From: Sediminicola luteus
GTDB lineage: Bacteria > Bacteroidota > Bacteroidia > Flavobacteriales > Flavobacteriaceae
NCBI RefSeq assembly: GCF_002514735.1
Contig: NZ_NBWU01000009.1
Coordinates: forward strand, 1-64,000
Length of the DNA: 64,000 nt
Reading direction: 5' to 3'
Shown: piece by piece, positions 8,976 through 18,067 of the stretch
How positions within the stretch are numbered: position 1 is the first letter of the stretch
Layout of the letters: every line of letters begins with the position of its first letter
Made by a program: the position numbers and the translations under genes
The notes under the pieces: generated by a model
What the model was told of the DNA's origin: nothing
Database searches by the model: none
What the model saw: the letters and a program-made list of their open reading frames with translations, nothing else

Positions 8976-9272
8976 TTATTTCAACAAATCACCTACGTAA
9001 GGCATCAAGGCCAAATGACGGGCCCTCTTTACGGCCGTAGCCACTTTTCTCTGGTATTTCAAAGAAGTACCGGTTAAACGACGGGGCAACAATTTACCTT
9101 GCTCGTTTACGAACTTCATCAAGAAATCCGGGTCTTTATAATCGATATACTTAATACCCGATTTTTTGAACCTACAGTATTTCTTTTGCTTGCTTGTCTC
9201 TATATTAAGTGGGGTCAAATACCTGATTTCCCCATCTTTCTTACCTTTTGCTTGTTGTTCTATTGAAGACAT
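8976..9272 (-). CDS. rpsR: 30S ribosomal protein S18
   Basis: This 98-residue protein contains the conserved [22 protein letters not shown] segment (seen as [16 protein letters not shown]) and [24 protein letters not shown] in its C-terminal half, diagnostic for S18. It binds the small-subunit platform together with S6, whose gene is 5 bases upstream. The N-terminus is about 20 residues longer than the E. coli protein, as I recall for Bacteroidota. Confidence 0.98.
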   Translation of the reverse strand: MSSIEQQAKGKKDGEIRYLTPLNIETSKQKKYCRFKKSGIKYIDYKDPDFLMKFVNEQGKLLPRRLTGTSLKYQRKVATAVKRARHLALMPYVGDLLK

Positions 9273-9277
9273 AATGA

Positions 9278-9616
9278 TTAGGCTTTGGTTTTTAATTTAG
9301 CTCTTCTGCGCTCGGCCCATGAAATGGCATGTTTATCCAATTTAACGGTCAAGTAACGCATAATCCTTTCATCCCTACGGAATTCTACCTCGTAAGGGTT
9401 GATGGCCTCACCTGGTGCGGTGAACTCGAACAAATGGTAAAAACCACTTTTTTTGTGTTGGATCGGGTAAGCCAACTTCTTAAGCCCCCAATTTTCTTTA
9501 GACACCATTTTGGCGCCCCTTTCAATTAAGAAATTTTCGAACTTCTTAACTGTTTCCTCTATCTGGGTGTCAGATAGAACGGGATTCAAAATGAAAACAG
9601 TTTCGTAATGATTCAT
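9278..9616 (-). CDS. rpsF: 30S ribosomal protein S6
   Basis: This 112-residue protein shows the S6 fold signature: [12 protein letters not shown] at the N-terminus, a central [22 protein letters not shown] strand pair (seen as [16 protein letters not shown]) and [16 protein letters not shown]. It is the first gene of the rpsF-rpsR-rplI operon, behind a good promoter at 9641-9672. Length is normal for the phylum. Confidence 0.98.
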   Translation of the reverse strand: MNHYETVFILNPVLSDTQIEETVKKFENFLIERGAKMVSKENWGLKKLAYPIQHKKSGFYHLFEFTAPGEAINPYEVEFRRDERIMRYLTVKLDKHAISWAERRRAKLKTKA

Positions 9617-9640
9617 AATTATGTATAAATTTTAGCGGGG

Positions 9641-9672
9641 CAAAAGTATGAATTATTCTTTCTCCCCACAAG
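9641..9672 (-). promoter_or_regulatory. Promoter of the rpsF-rpsR-rplI operon
   Basis: On the minus strand a -33-like CTTG (9669-9672), a 20-base spacer and a -7 TACTTTTG (9641-9648) precede the rpsF start at 9616. Confidence 0.65.
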
Positions 9673-9800
9673 AAAAGCCAAAAATCTTCGTTATCCATTT
9701 AAATAATTATTAACAAATCAAGCTTAACCTAAAGAAAAATCATCGGCAATGACTGATTTTACAAGTTATACAACAGAAATGACCATGTTTACATCTTTAA

Positions 9801-9831
9801 TTGTATGTAAGGGCGTTTTTTTAGTACTTTG
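9801..9831 (+). promoter_or_regulatory. Promoter of the LytTR response regulator gene
   Basis: TTG at 9801-9803 and TACTTTG at 9825-9831, 21 bases apart, fit a slightly degenerate Bacteroidota promoter. The start codon is at 9865. Confidence 0.5.
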
Positions 9832-9864
9832 CCATTGATTTAAACCCCACAAATCACCCCATCT

Positions 9865-10557
9865 ATGAAACTAAAGAGTATTATCGTAGACGACTCTACT
9901 ATGCAACGGATGGCCGTGGCCAAATTGGTAAACAACCATCCGAGCCTAGCTTTAGTTGCCGAGTACAGTAATGCTATCGAGGCCAAGAACGGATTGAAGA
10001 ACCACGAGGTAGATATAATCTTCCTTGATGTTGAGATGCCTATTATCAATGGTTTTGACCTTTTGGAATCATTGGATAACCCTCCACAGGTTATCTTGAT
10101 TACCGGAAAACCCGATTACGCGCTCAAAGCCTTTGATTACGACGTTACCGATTACCTACACAAACCAATTACTATGGCCCGTTTCGATGCCTCTGTACGC
10201 AGGGCGGTATCGAAGTACGAACAAGCGAACAAAATCCACGAAGACGAAGAACATATCTTCGTTAAGAGCAACCTGAAAAAACGCAAGGTTATCTTAAACG
10301 ATATCAAGTGGGTGGAAGCTTTAGGGGATTACATCAAATTGGTTACCGACGAGGCCAATATCGTTATTCTTTCTACCATGAAGAATTTCGAAAAGCAATT
10401 ACCGGCCGAAAAATTCTTGAGGATTCACAAGTCCTATATCGTTAACTTAGAGAAAATCGAAAAGTTCAACAGCAAAAACGTAGAGGTTGCCGGACGTCAG
10501 ATTCCTTTAAGTAGGAACAAAAAGACCGAATTGGCCGAAGCTCTCAATAACGTATAA
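9865..10557 (+). CDS. LytTR-type response regulator (orphan)
   Basis: This 230-residue cytosolic regulator has an N-terminal receiver domain (about 1-118) with acidic pair D9-D10, phosphoacceptor D55 in FLDVEMP, a conserved T in LITGKP and lysine in LHKP. A LytTR DNA-binding domain follows (about 125-228) with WVEALGDYIKLVT and RIHKSYIVNLEKI. Such proteins usually answer to a 5TM/LytS-type or 7TM histidine kinase, but no kinase gene is adjacent; the neighbours are rpsF (divergent) and priA (convergent, 4 bases apart). Its partner and targets are unknown. Confidence 0.93.
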   Translation: MKLKSIIVDDSTMQRMAVAKLVNNHPSLALVAEYSNAIEAKNGLKNHEVDIIFLDVEMPIINGFDLLESLDNPPQVILITGKPDYALKAFDYDVTDYLHKPITMARFDASVRRAVSKYEQANKIHEDEEHIFVKSNLKKRKVILNDIKWVEALGDYIKLVTDEANIVILSTMKNFEKQLPAEKFLRIHKSYIVNLEKIEKFNSKNVEVAGRQIPLSRNKKTELAEALNNV

Positions 10558-10561
10558 GATT

Positions 10562-13018
10562 TTATATAGGGTCTACATCGAAAATGATGCGGACCGACCG
10601 ATAATACGGAATAGCATTAAAGGAATTCTCGATTCTTTTGATGCTATTTTTTATGGTAGCTAGGTCATGTCCTTTCGGGACTTTTAAAACCGCTACTTGA
10701 ATGTATTGATTGCGTACACGCGATACGGCCGGGGGTACAGGCCCTAACACCCGATCTTGCCATAGGTTGCGCATGCCTTGTACGAACCATTCACTGGCCT
10801 GTTCAAGTTTACTATAATCCTTATGCTTAAAGGTAACACGAATCAAGCGGGCAAAAGGCGGATAGGCATGTTGCCGTCTTTCATACATTTGCTCGCGTTG
10901 CATACTTTCGTAATCGTGTATGCTTACCTGCTGTAAGATTTGATGGTACGGATTATAGGTCTGTATCAATACCTTGCCCCGTTTTTCATGGCGCCCTGCC
11001 CTACCCGACACTTGCGACAAAAGCTGATAGCCCCTTTCATGGGAACGGAAATCGGGAAAATTCAGGATGCCATCGGCATGCAAAACCCCAACCAAATCCA
11101 CATTTTTAAAATCGAGCCCCTTCGATAGCATTTGGGTGCCCACCAAAATATCGAGCTCGCCCGAGGTAAATTGGTCAATGATCTTGGCATGGGCATGTTT
11201 GGCACGGGTGGTATCTAAATCCATACGGCCTACCCTAGCGTCTGGGAACAGTTCTTGGCATTCTTGCTCTATTTGTTCGGTACCCAGACCTTTGGTGTCC
11301 AAGGCTTCTGAACTACAAGAATGACACTTACTGACCTGGGCACTGTAATAGCCACAGTAATGGCAACGCAGTTGTCTTTTATAGGCGTGATAGGTAAGGC
11401 TAACATCGCAATTGGGGCATTGCGGACAATGGCCACAATCGGTACACTCCATGACCGGGGCAAACCCCCTACGGTTTTGGAACAAGATAATCTGCTTGCC
11501 CTCGGTCAACGTCCCCTCCATGGCCAGTCGTAAAGGCTCGGAGAAATGCCCCTTTATCCGTTTTTTCTTTTGCTGTTCTTTTAAGTCTACCAAGTTAATA
11601 TCCGGCATGGGTACTTGACCGTATCGCTTCTTAATCTCGGCGAGACCATATCTGCCCTGTAGTACATTATGGTAGGTCTCGAGACTTGGGGTGGCCGAGC
11701 CCAACAATACTTGAGCATTCATACTTTTGGCCAGCACAATTGCGGCGTCGCGGGCATGGTAACGTGGTGCAGGGTCGTGTTGTTTAAATGAAGGCTCGTG
11801 TTCTTCATCTACAATGACCAACCCGAGGTTTTGAAACGGCAAGAATAGGGATGACCTCGCTCCTATCACCAATTGGGCCTTAGCATTGCATTCCAAAACA
11901 TGTTGCCATACCTCTGCCCTTTCTTGAATATTGAATTTGGAATGGTATACAGCCAAATATGAGCCAAAATACTTTTGAAGGCGCTGGATCAACTGGGTGG
12001 TTAAAGCGATTTCGGGCAATAGGTACAAAACCTGTTCTCCTTTTTCCAAAGCTTCTTTAATCAATTGTACATAGACCTCGGTTTTTCCGGAGGAAGTAAC
12101 CCCATGCAACAAACAGACCTTGTTTTCCCCAAAAGCCGATTGGATCGTGCCTAAGGCCAACTCTTGTTCAGGATTAAGTTGGGATGGTTGTACCACGGCT
12201 TCCCCTGTATATTGTATCCGATCTTCTTGGATCATTTCCTCTGTAAAAATTCTTTTTTTGACCAACCCTTTTATGGCCTGACCGGAATCTTGGGTGATTT
12301 TTTTTAATTCGGAAACTTTAATCGGTTTGGGTTCATCGCCAACCAAATCAAGATAAACCAAGAAGGTTTTGTATTGTTTGGGTGCGCGTTTTAATCCATC
12401 TAGTGTTTCTACCAGCCCTTGCTCGCCATCAGCCACATGGTTTAGCATAACATATCGGGACATTTTAGGGCGGTAGCGTTCTTTGATCTCGGCCTGTAGG
12501 GCCACGATTCCTCTCTTGATCATCCGATTGACCACTGGCAACACCGTTTTCTTTTCTAAGATTTCGGTAATATCGGTAATACGTAAGGCAGATTGATGTT
12601 GGAGGGCTTCCAACAACAGGTATTCATCATCGGCCAATTGGGACTCGTCCCCTGTGGTAAAATCTTCGGACAGGCAGACCCAAGTCTCACTTTCCAATAA
12701 AAAGGCGGTCGGAATAGCATTCTTAAATACCTCCCCGATATGGCACATATAGTATTTAGAAATCCAAGCCCAATGTTGTAATTGGGTTTGGGTTATTATG
12801 GGCGCATCGTCAAGAATATATTCGATTTCCTTGGCTTCATAAGCCTGCGGTGGCGTTTGATGCATTTTTTGCACCAATGCGGTATACACCCTATTCTTGC
12901 CAAAGGGAACTGCTATCCGCATCCCTGGTAGTAGATGATCGTACTCTTGTTTATTGACCTTATAGGTAAACGTCTGAGGCAAGGCCAGCGGCAATATGGC
13001 TTCAACAAAGTACCCCAT
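10562..13018 (-). CDS. priA: Primosomal replication-restart helicase PriA
   Basis: This 818-residue protein is a 3'-to-5' superfamily 2 helicase that reloads the replisome at collapsed forks. An N-terminal DNA-binding domain (about 1-100, FVEAILPLALPQTFTY) precedes Walker A GVTSSGKTE (about 300), a DEEH box in IVDEEHEP, and a zinc-binding region with cysteines in CTDCGHCPQCPNC and CHYCG...CHSC. The helicase C domain has GLDFKNVDLVGVLHADG and QVSGRAGR. It is the last gene of the nadC-yihY-DUF2147-priA group, 6 bases after the DUF2147 gene. Length is slightly greater than in E. coli (732), as usual in Bacteroidota. Confidence 0.97.
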   Translation of the reverse strand: MGYFVEAILPLALPQTFTYKVNKQEYDHLLPGMRIAVPFGKNRVYTALVQKMHQTPPQAYEAKEIEYILDDAPIITQTQLQHWAWISKYYMCHIGEVFKNAIPTAFLLESETWVCLSEDFTTGDESQLADDEYLLLEALQHQSALRITDITEILEKKTVLPVVNRMIKRGIVALQAEIKERYRPKMSRYVMLNHVADGEQGLVETLDGLKRAPKQYKTFLVYLDLVGDEPKPIKVSELKKITQDSGQAIKGLVKKRIFTEEMIQEDRIQYTGEAVVQPSQLNPEQELALGTIQSAFGENKVCLLHGVTSSGKTEVYVQLIKEALEKGEQVLYLLPEIALTTQLIQRLQKYFGSYLAVYHSKFNIQERAEVWQHVLECNAKAQLVIGARSSLFLPFQNLGLVIVDEEHEPSFKQHDPAPRYHARDAAIVLAKSMNAQVLLGSATPSLETYHNVLQGRYGLAEIKKRYGQVPMPDINLVDLKEQQKKKRIKGHFSEPLRLAMEGTLTEGKQIILFQNRRGFAPVMECTDCGHCPQCPNCDVSLTYHAYKRQLRCHYCGYYSAQVSKCHSCSSEALDTKGLGTEQIEQECQELFPDARVGRMDLDTTRAKHAHAKIIDQFTSGELDILVGTQMLSKGLDFKNVDLVGVLHADGILNFPDFRSHERGYQLLSQVSGRAGRHEKRGKVLIQTYNPYHQILQQVSIHDYESMQREQMYERRQHAYPPFARLIRVTFKHKDYSKLEQASEWFVQGMRNLWQDRVLGPVPPAVSRVRNQYIQVAVLKVPKGHDLATIKNSIKRIENSFNAIPYYRSVRIIFDVDPI

Positions 13019-13024
13019 ACCCTA

Positions 13025-13456
13025 TTATTTTACCCGTATCCAAGTTTGGGTCCTGTAGAAAAACCCAACGTAACCCCTAACCAATAATCGATTGGGGTCC
13101 TTGGTGTCCAACCAAACTTTACAACGATACCATTTACCACTTTCAGGATCCAAGATCTTGGCCCCTTCGTAGGTGTTATCCGATGCTTTTTTTAGGCCAG
13201 ATGCGATAACCATACCCAAAACCGACGCGTCTTTTTCGGCCCCTTTACACTTTTCGCATAGGGCGTCCCTTCGCTCTTTATCCGTGATTTCAATGATTTT
13301 CAGGGCCAATGTCCCATTTTGATCCATGGCCGATACAATAGATTTGGTAGAACCATCTTGATCATCGACGGTTTTCCAGGTACCAAAGACCTCTTGGGCC
13401 GAAAGCAACATGGGGCCCATACACATCAGGCAGATAAAAAAGTATTTACGCTTCAT
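13025..13456 (-). CDS. DUF2147 domain periplasmic protein
   Basis: This 143-residue protein has a signal peptide (about 1-20, ending LLSAQ) and a small beta-rich domain with GTWKTVDDQDG at its start, a CEKCKG pair of cysteines near residue 70, ILDPESGKWYRCKVWL and LLVRGYVGFFYRTQTW at the end. These are the marks of DUF2147, a lipocalin-like family of unknown ligand in the cell envelope. The gene overlaps yihY by 11 bases and precedes priA by 6 bases, so it is in the same operon. Confidence 0.88.
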   Translation of the reverse strand: MKRKYFFICLMCMGPMLLSAQEVFGTWKTVDDQDGSTKSIVSAMDQNGTLALKIIEITDKERRDALCEKCKGAEKDASVLGMVIASGLKKASDNTYEGAKILDPESGKWYRCKVWLDTKDPNRLLVRGYVGFFYRTQTWIRVK

Positions 13457-14438
13457 CCAATTCTTCTTTGGGTACCTTCTTCTTTAAGGAGGTAATCGCC
13501 GCATTCAATTCAAACCCGAGCAACAATATATTGGCATTTAACCAAATAAAGACCATTAAGATCAACATGGTGCCAATGGTACCGTACAGTTCGTTGTAGC
13601 GGGCAAATTTTTCTACATAGATACCGAAAAGATACGAGGTTAAGCCGAAAAGCAAGGTCGTCATTAAGGCCCCTGCCGAAAAAAACCTGATTTTTCTACC
13701 CTCTACCGTGCCAAAATAGTATAACACGGCCGTGGCTATGTACACCAAACCAAAGAAAACGATAAAGCGGGTAATCCAAGCCCCCCAGGTATCGCCCTGT
13801 TCTTGCGAATAGGCTCCCGTACGTTCGGCCAGTTCACTAAGATAGTAGACCACATAGAATTCAAAATACAGTAGGAACAAAATTCCCAAGATCAATAGTA
13901 TAGAAAGGATGAGGCCAACCATAATGGAATAGGCGTACTGTCGGAAAAAATTCCGGGTCAGCTCTACGTGATATGAGTTTTCGAACCCTGCGAATATGGC
14001 ATTGACCCCATTGGCCACTAGAAAAATGGACATAAGAAAGGCCGAGGACAATAAGCCACCTTGCCTTTGGCCCTTGATCTGGTCGAACGAATCTTCGAAA
14101 AAATCACTGGATGCCGCAGGCAAAAAAGATTCGATAAAAGCCATAAACTCATGTTCAAAACTTTCCCCAGGCTCCATGGCGGCTTCGGCATAGGGTATAA
14201 TGAACGGAATTAAGGTAATCAAGAAAATAAGCAATGGGAAAAGGGCCATGAACAAACTAAAGGCAATGGCACTGGCCCGGGTAGAGAGCGCCCCTTCAAT
14301 GATGCCCTTTACGTACATTTCCAAAAGGTCGTAAAGTGAAAGCCCTTCGAAGGTTTTCAGTTTGATTTTCTTCAACCCCCTAACGATAAGGTTCAGCACC
14401 GGGATTTTCTCGATTTTGGCTTCTATTTCTTGGGACAT
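13446..14438 (-). CDS. YihY/BrkB family inner-membrane protein
   Basis: This 330-residue protein carries about six membrane segments; the first follows the family motif RASAIAFSLFMALFPLLIFL (about 55-75, seen as ASAIAFSLFMALFPLL), and later ones include LILSILLILGILFLLYF, FIVFFGLVYIATAVLYYF and GTMLILMVFIWLNANILLLG (last before a basic tail). It belongs to the YihY/BrkB family (formerly, and wrongly, called RNase BN); the physiological role is not settled. The gene lies 1 base after nadC and overlaps the DUF2147 gene. Confidence 0.92.
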   Translation of the reverse strand: MSQEIEAKIEKIPVLNLIVRGLKKIKLKTFEGLSLYDLLEMYVKGIIEGALSTRASAIAFSLFMALFPLLIFLITLIPFIIPYAEAAMEPGESFEHEFMAFIESFLPAASSDFFEDSFDQIKGQRQGGLLSSAFLMSIFLVANGVNAIFAGFENSYHVELTRNFFRQYAYSIMVGLILSILLILGILFLLYFEFYVVYYLSELAERTGAYSQEQGDTWGAWITRFIVFFGLVYIATAVLYYFGTVEGRKIRFFSAGALMTTLLFGLTSYLFGIYVEKFARYNELYGTIGTMLILMVFIWLNANILLLGFELNAAITSLKKKVPKEELDEA

Positions 14439-14439
14439 T

Positions 14440-15297
14440 TTATACGGCCTTTAAACTCAAATCCATGTTGTGTACCGAATGGATCAAAGCCCCGGAAGAG
14501 ATATAATCTACCCCACAATCGGCATAGGCCCGAAGGGAGTTTTCATTGATTCCCCCGGACGATTCGGTCAAACATTGGTCACCGATCAGGGCTACGGCCT
14601 TTTTGGTGTCTTCGTAATTGAAATTATCCAAAAGTATACGGTACACACCGCCAGCCTTTAAAATTTGGCCAACTTCATCTAAATTCCGGGCTTCGACGAT
14701 AATCTTCAGATCTTTTTTGTTTTCAGCCAAATAGGATTTTGACTTTTCAATGGCTTGGGCTATGCCACCCACAAAATCGATATGGTTATCTTTTAGCATG
14801 ACCATATCATATAAGGCAAAACGGTGATTTTCGCCACCCCCAATGGTAACCGCCCATTTTTCGGCCGCCCTAAAACCTGGTGTGGTCTTTCGCGTATCTA
14901 ATATTTGGGTTTTGGTGCCCTCTAACAAATCGACATACGACTTGGTTTTGGTGGCTATAGCACTCATACGCTGCATAGTATTCAACACCAAACGCTCGGC
15001 CTTTAGAATGCTCTGCGAAGGGCCTTCGACATAAAAGACCACATCGCCATAAGACACCTGGCTTCCGTCAGGGATCAACACCTCTACAGACATGTTTGGA
15101 TCTACCAGGTTAAAAGCCCTTTTGGCAAAATCAACCCCTGCAATAACGCCTTCGTCCTTTACCAATAGTTTCGCCTTTCCTCGGGCTTCCGCAGGTACAC
15201 AGGCCAAGGAACTATGGTCGCCATCACCAACATCTTCGCGGATGGCATTTATGATAATGCCTTCTATTTCGGCATCGAATTTTTCCTTAGAAATCAT
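14440..15297 (-). CDS. nadC: Nicotinate-nucleotide pyrophosphorylase (carboxylating)
   Basis: This 285-residue enzyme converts quinolinate and PRPP to nicotinate mononucleotide, the entry step to NAD. Diagnostic stretches are REDVGDGDHSS near residue 20, RLVLNTMQRMSAIATKT (about 102-118), DTRKTTPGFRAAEKWAV (about 133-149), the lysine/histidine pair in MLKDNHID, VEARNLDEV, and the C-terminal ESSGGINENSLRAYADCGVDYISSGAL. Length is normal. It heads the nadC-yihY-DUF2147-priA group with 1-base spacing to the next gene; no nadA or nadB is nearby. Confidence 0.97.
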   Translation of the reverse strand: MISKEKFDAEIEGIIINAIREDVGDGDHSSLACVPAEARGKAKLLVKDEGVIAGVDFAKRAFNLVDPNMSVEVLIPDGSQVSYGDVVFYVEGPSQSILKAERLVLNTMQRMSAIATKTKSYVDLLEGTKTQILDTRKTTPGFRAAEKWAVTIGGGENHRFALYDMVMLKDNHIDFVGGIAQAIEKSKSYLAENKKDLKIIVEARNLDEVGQILKAGGVYRILLDNFNYEDTKKAVALIGDQCLTESSGGINENSLRAYADCGVDYISSGALIHSVHNMDLSLKAV

Positions 15298-15360
15298 TGT
15301 AGGTGTTTAGGAAAGCTAAAATACAAAATATGGGATGTGGTTACGGACAAATTATGACCG

Positions 15361-15368
15361 TATATTTG
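15361..15368 (+). promoter_or_regulatory. -7 element directly before rlmH
   Basis: TATATTTG ends 4 bases before the rlmH ATG at 15373, so transcription should begin at or next to the start codon and the mRNA may be leaderless. No clear TTTG is found at -33. Confidence 0.55.
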
Positions 15369-15372
15369 GGGC

Positions 15373-15846
15373 ATGAATATCAAACTGATCGTTATTGGCA
15401 AGACCGATAATTGCGAAATGGAAACATTGACCCAAAAATATGTTTCGCGATTGAAGCATTATGTAGGTTTTGAGCTGATTACCATTCCCGACATCAAGAA
15501 CGTAAAAAACCTGTCGGAAAACCAACAGAAGGAGAAAGAGGGTCAAGAAATATTAAAACGACTAGGGCCCTCTGATGCCCTGGTGCTTTTAGACGAGAAA
15601 GGAAAGGAATTCGATTCCGTTGGCTTTTCTGATTACCTGCAAAAGAAAATGAATTCCGGACTAAAAACCTTGGTTTTCGCCATTGGGGGCCCCTACGGTT
15701 TTAGTAAAGATGTCTATGCAGAATGCCAGGGTAAGGTGAGTCTTTCCAAAATGACTTTTTCACACCAAATGGTCCGATTATTTGCCGTAGAACAAATTTA
15801 TAGAGGGTTTACCATCTTACGAAATGAGCCTTATCACCATAGGTAA
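15373..15846 (+). CDS. rlmH: 23S rRNA (pseudouridine1915-N3)-methyltransferase RlmH
   Basis: This 157-residue SPOUT-class enzyme uses S-adenosylmethionine to methylate pseudouridine 1915 in helix 69 of 23S rRNA. Visible signatures are IVIGKTDN at the N-terminus, LDEKGKEFDSVGF in the middle, the knot motif FAIGGPYGF (about 108-116), LSKMTFSHQMVRLFAVEQIYR and the C-terminal YHHR. Length matches the family. It is transcribed alone, divergent from nadC, with a start codon almost on the predicted transcription start. Confidence 0.97.
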   Translation: MNIKLIVIGKTDNCEMETLTQKYVSRLKHYVGFELITIPDIKNVKNLSENQQKEKEGQEILKRLGPSDALVLLDEKGKEFDSVGFSDYLQKKMNSGLKTLVFAIGGPYGFSKDVYAECQGKVSLSKMTFSHQMVRLFAVEQIYRGFTILRNEPYHHR

Positions 15847-15895
15847 ATCGATGGGGTACGCTGGTAATTAATATTAGTCCAATTAGGCATCAAAT

Positions 15896-15930
15896 AAACA
15901 AAGGCAAGGGTGTTTACCTTGCCTTTGTTT
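15896..15930. terminator. Bidirectional terminator between rlmH and serA
   Basis: A 14-bp perfect stem AAACAAAGGCAAGG/CCTTGCCTTTGTTT encloses a 7-base loop, A-rich on one side and T-rich on the other, so it can serve both convergent genes. Confidence 0.85.
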
Positions 15931-15952
15931 ATAATCTCTAGGTTTTAACCTA

Positions 15953-17836
15953 CTAATACAACACCCTAAACTTAATGGTGTGTTCAATAGCTTTCAATTC
16001 TTGGATTACCTCTGTATTATAATCCTTGTCCATATCGGTAATTACATAGCCCACTTCACTATCTGTAGAAAGGAACTGTCCGGTAATATTGATTTTATAC
16101 TTGGCCAAAATCTCATTGATATGGGCCATAATCCCGGGTACATTTTCGTGGATGTGTAAAAAGCGGTGTACATTATTCTGCCTAGGCAGACGAATATTCG
16201 GGAAGTTCACGGCATCTACCGTATTACCCGAATTGATATAGTCCATGATCTTGTTCGGTACGAAATTGGCGATATCTTGCTGAGCCTCCTCGGTACTACC
16301 TCCAATATGCGGGGTAAGTATCACGTTGGGGATGCCCTGTAAAGGACTGTAAAAATCCCCATTGGCCCTAGGCTCCTCAGGGAACACATCTAATGCGGCC
16401 CCACTCAATTTTCCGCTATTGAGGGCTACCACTAGGGCATCGATATCTACTACAAAACCTCGTGAAAGGTTAATTAGGATGGCGCCATCTTTCATACGCT
16501 CCAACTCCCTTTCCCCGATAAAATTCCGATTGGCCGGATTATCATCTATATGTAAGCTAACGGCATCGGAAACCGATAACAAATCCTCTAGGCTATTACA
16601 TTTAATGGCATTACCCAAGGCCAGCTTATCGGCTACGTCGTAATAATATACCTGCATCCCCATAGATTCGGCAAGTACCGAAAGTTGTTTCCCAATATTA
16701 CCATAACCTACAATTCCTAGCTTTTTACCTCGTACCTCGCGGGCATTGGCAGCGGTCTTGTTCCATTGGCCTTGGTGGAATTCGGTACTCCTTGGGAAAA
16801 TGCTTCGAGTTAGCATAATTATTTGACCAATGGCCAATTCAACCACAGAACGGGTATTACTGTAGGGTGCATTAAAAACCACTACCCCATTTTCTTTGGC
16901 AGCCGTAAGGTCGATTTGGGTGGTACCTATACAAAAAGCGGAAACTACCAATAACTTATCAGCGGCTTCAAGTACCTTACGGGTAACCTGGGTCTTCGAT
17001 CGGATACCCAAAACGTGCACCCCTTTCAATTTTTCGATCAATTCATCCTCTGGCAGACTATGGGTCAATAGTTCTACTGAAAAACCATCTTCGGTAAGAT
17101 TGTCGAAAGCATGCGGGTGGATGTTTTCCAGTAATAAAATCTTAATTCGGTTCTTGGGGTAGGATATCTTTCGTGGCAAATCGTTGATAAATAAAAATTC
17201 GTCTAAATTAGGGGTGATATGGTCGGCATTATCGGCAGCCTTATCACGATGAACGTTTTCGGTATAAGCAAAAAATTTATGGGCCAAACCAGCCTCACGC
17301 ATTACATAATCACTGTAGCCATCGCCTATCACTTGAATCTCTCCGGGAAGGTCCAAGGCTTTTAAACAGGCAATTTTACCATTGTGGGAAGCTAGAACAT
17401 TTTCTTCATCAAAACCAATAATATTGCCGTCACCATCAAAATCGAAGGTGTTGGCATATACCCTATCGCCCGGGATATTGTATTCGGCCACAATGGGGTC
17501 TATAAACTCTTTGAAACCACAAGATATTACATAAATATCATCTGAATAAGACTCAAAAAACTCTTTATTATTTTCGATGGATTTTGAGATCTTATGCTTC
17601 AATTGACCTACCAAGCCGTCCAAATCGTTTTTGTGCGCCTTCAATAATCGAATCCTGCGTTCTAACGACTCTGTAAATGAAATATCGCCATCTATACCCA
17701 GATTGGTTATCTCTTGGATTTCTTCAATTATCTTTCCCTTTTCAGGATTGGTCGCCAAGGTAATTTCGGCCAGCACATCCAAGGCTTCCACCCTGGTCAA
17801 GGTGCTATCAAAGTCAAATACGTATTTTCTCCCCAC
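15953..17836 (-). CDS. serA: SerB-like phosphatase fused to phosphoglycerate dehydrogenase (SerA)
   Basis: This 627-residue protein combines two steps of serine synthesis. Residues about 1-215 are a HAD phosphatase of the SerB type: D8 and D10 in DFDSTLT, a CGF motif and GDGYSD for metal binding. From about 225 onward it is a D-3-phosphoglycerate dehydrogenase, with GIRSKTQVT, Rossmann motif GIVGYGNIGKQL, INLSRG, the H in LTPHIGGST and a C-terminal ACT domain (about 555-627, HENVPGIMAHINEIL). The predicted start is GTG at 17836; an in-frame stop lies just upstream and AGGAG precedes the GTG by 5 bases, a rare clear Shine-Dalgarno here. No separate serB is visible in the window. Confidence 0.93.
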   Translation of the reverse strand: MGRKYVFDFDSTLTRVEALDVLAEITLATNPEKGKIIEEIQEITNLGIDGDISFTESLERRIRLLKAHKNDLDGLVGQLKHKISKSIENNKEFFESYSDDIYVISCGFKEFIDPIVAEYNIPGDRVYANTFDFDGDGNIIGFDEENVLASHNGKIACLKALDLPGEIQVIGDGYSDYVMREAGLAHKFFAYTENVHRDKAADNADHITPNLDEFLFINDLPRKISYPKNRIKILLLENIHPHAFDNLTEDGFSVELLTHSLPEDELIEKLKGVHVLGIRSKTQVTRKVLEAADKLLVVSAFCIGTTQIDLTAAKENGVVVFNAPYSNTRSVVELAIGQIIMLTRSIFPRSTEFHQGQWNKTAANAREVRGKKLGIVGYGNIGKQLSVLAESMGMQVYYYDVADKLALGNAIKCNSLEDLLSVSDAVSLHIDDNPANRNFIGERELERMKDGAILINLSRGFVVDIDALVVALNSGKLSGAALDVFPEEPRANGDFYSPLQGIPNVILTPHIGGSTEEAQQDIANFVPNKIMDYINSGNTVDAVNFPNIRLPRQNNVHRFLHIHENVPGIMAHINEILAKYKINITGQFLSTDSEVGYVITDMDKDYNTEVIQELKAIEHTIKFRVLY

Positions 17837-17859
17837 GTTACTCCTATTAGGTTAAGACA

Positions 17860-17867
17860 CAAAGTTA
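17860..17867 (-). promoter_or_regulatory. -7 element of the serA fusion gene
   Basis: On the minus strand TAACTTTG fits TANNTTTG and lies about 24 bases before the GTG start. The -33 region is unclear. Confidence 0.45.
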
Positions 17868-18067
17868 GCCAATCGCACCAATCACATGGTGCATATGGCT
17901 AAGAAATACAAAACCCTTAATAAAATAAAAGTTGGATTGGCAATATATCGGAAATCGGTAAGCGGATCTGTCGATTTTCGAAGACTACGTTTATGACACC
18001 TATATTTCTACGGTTTTCGGGGTATTGTCACCTCTGATTTTGGTCATAATATGTTTTACAGATAACT

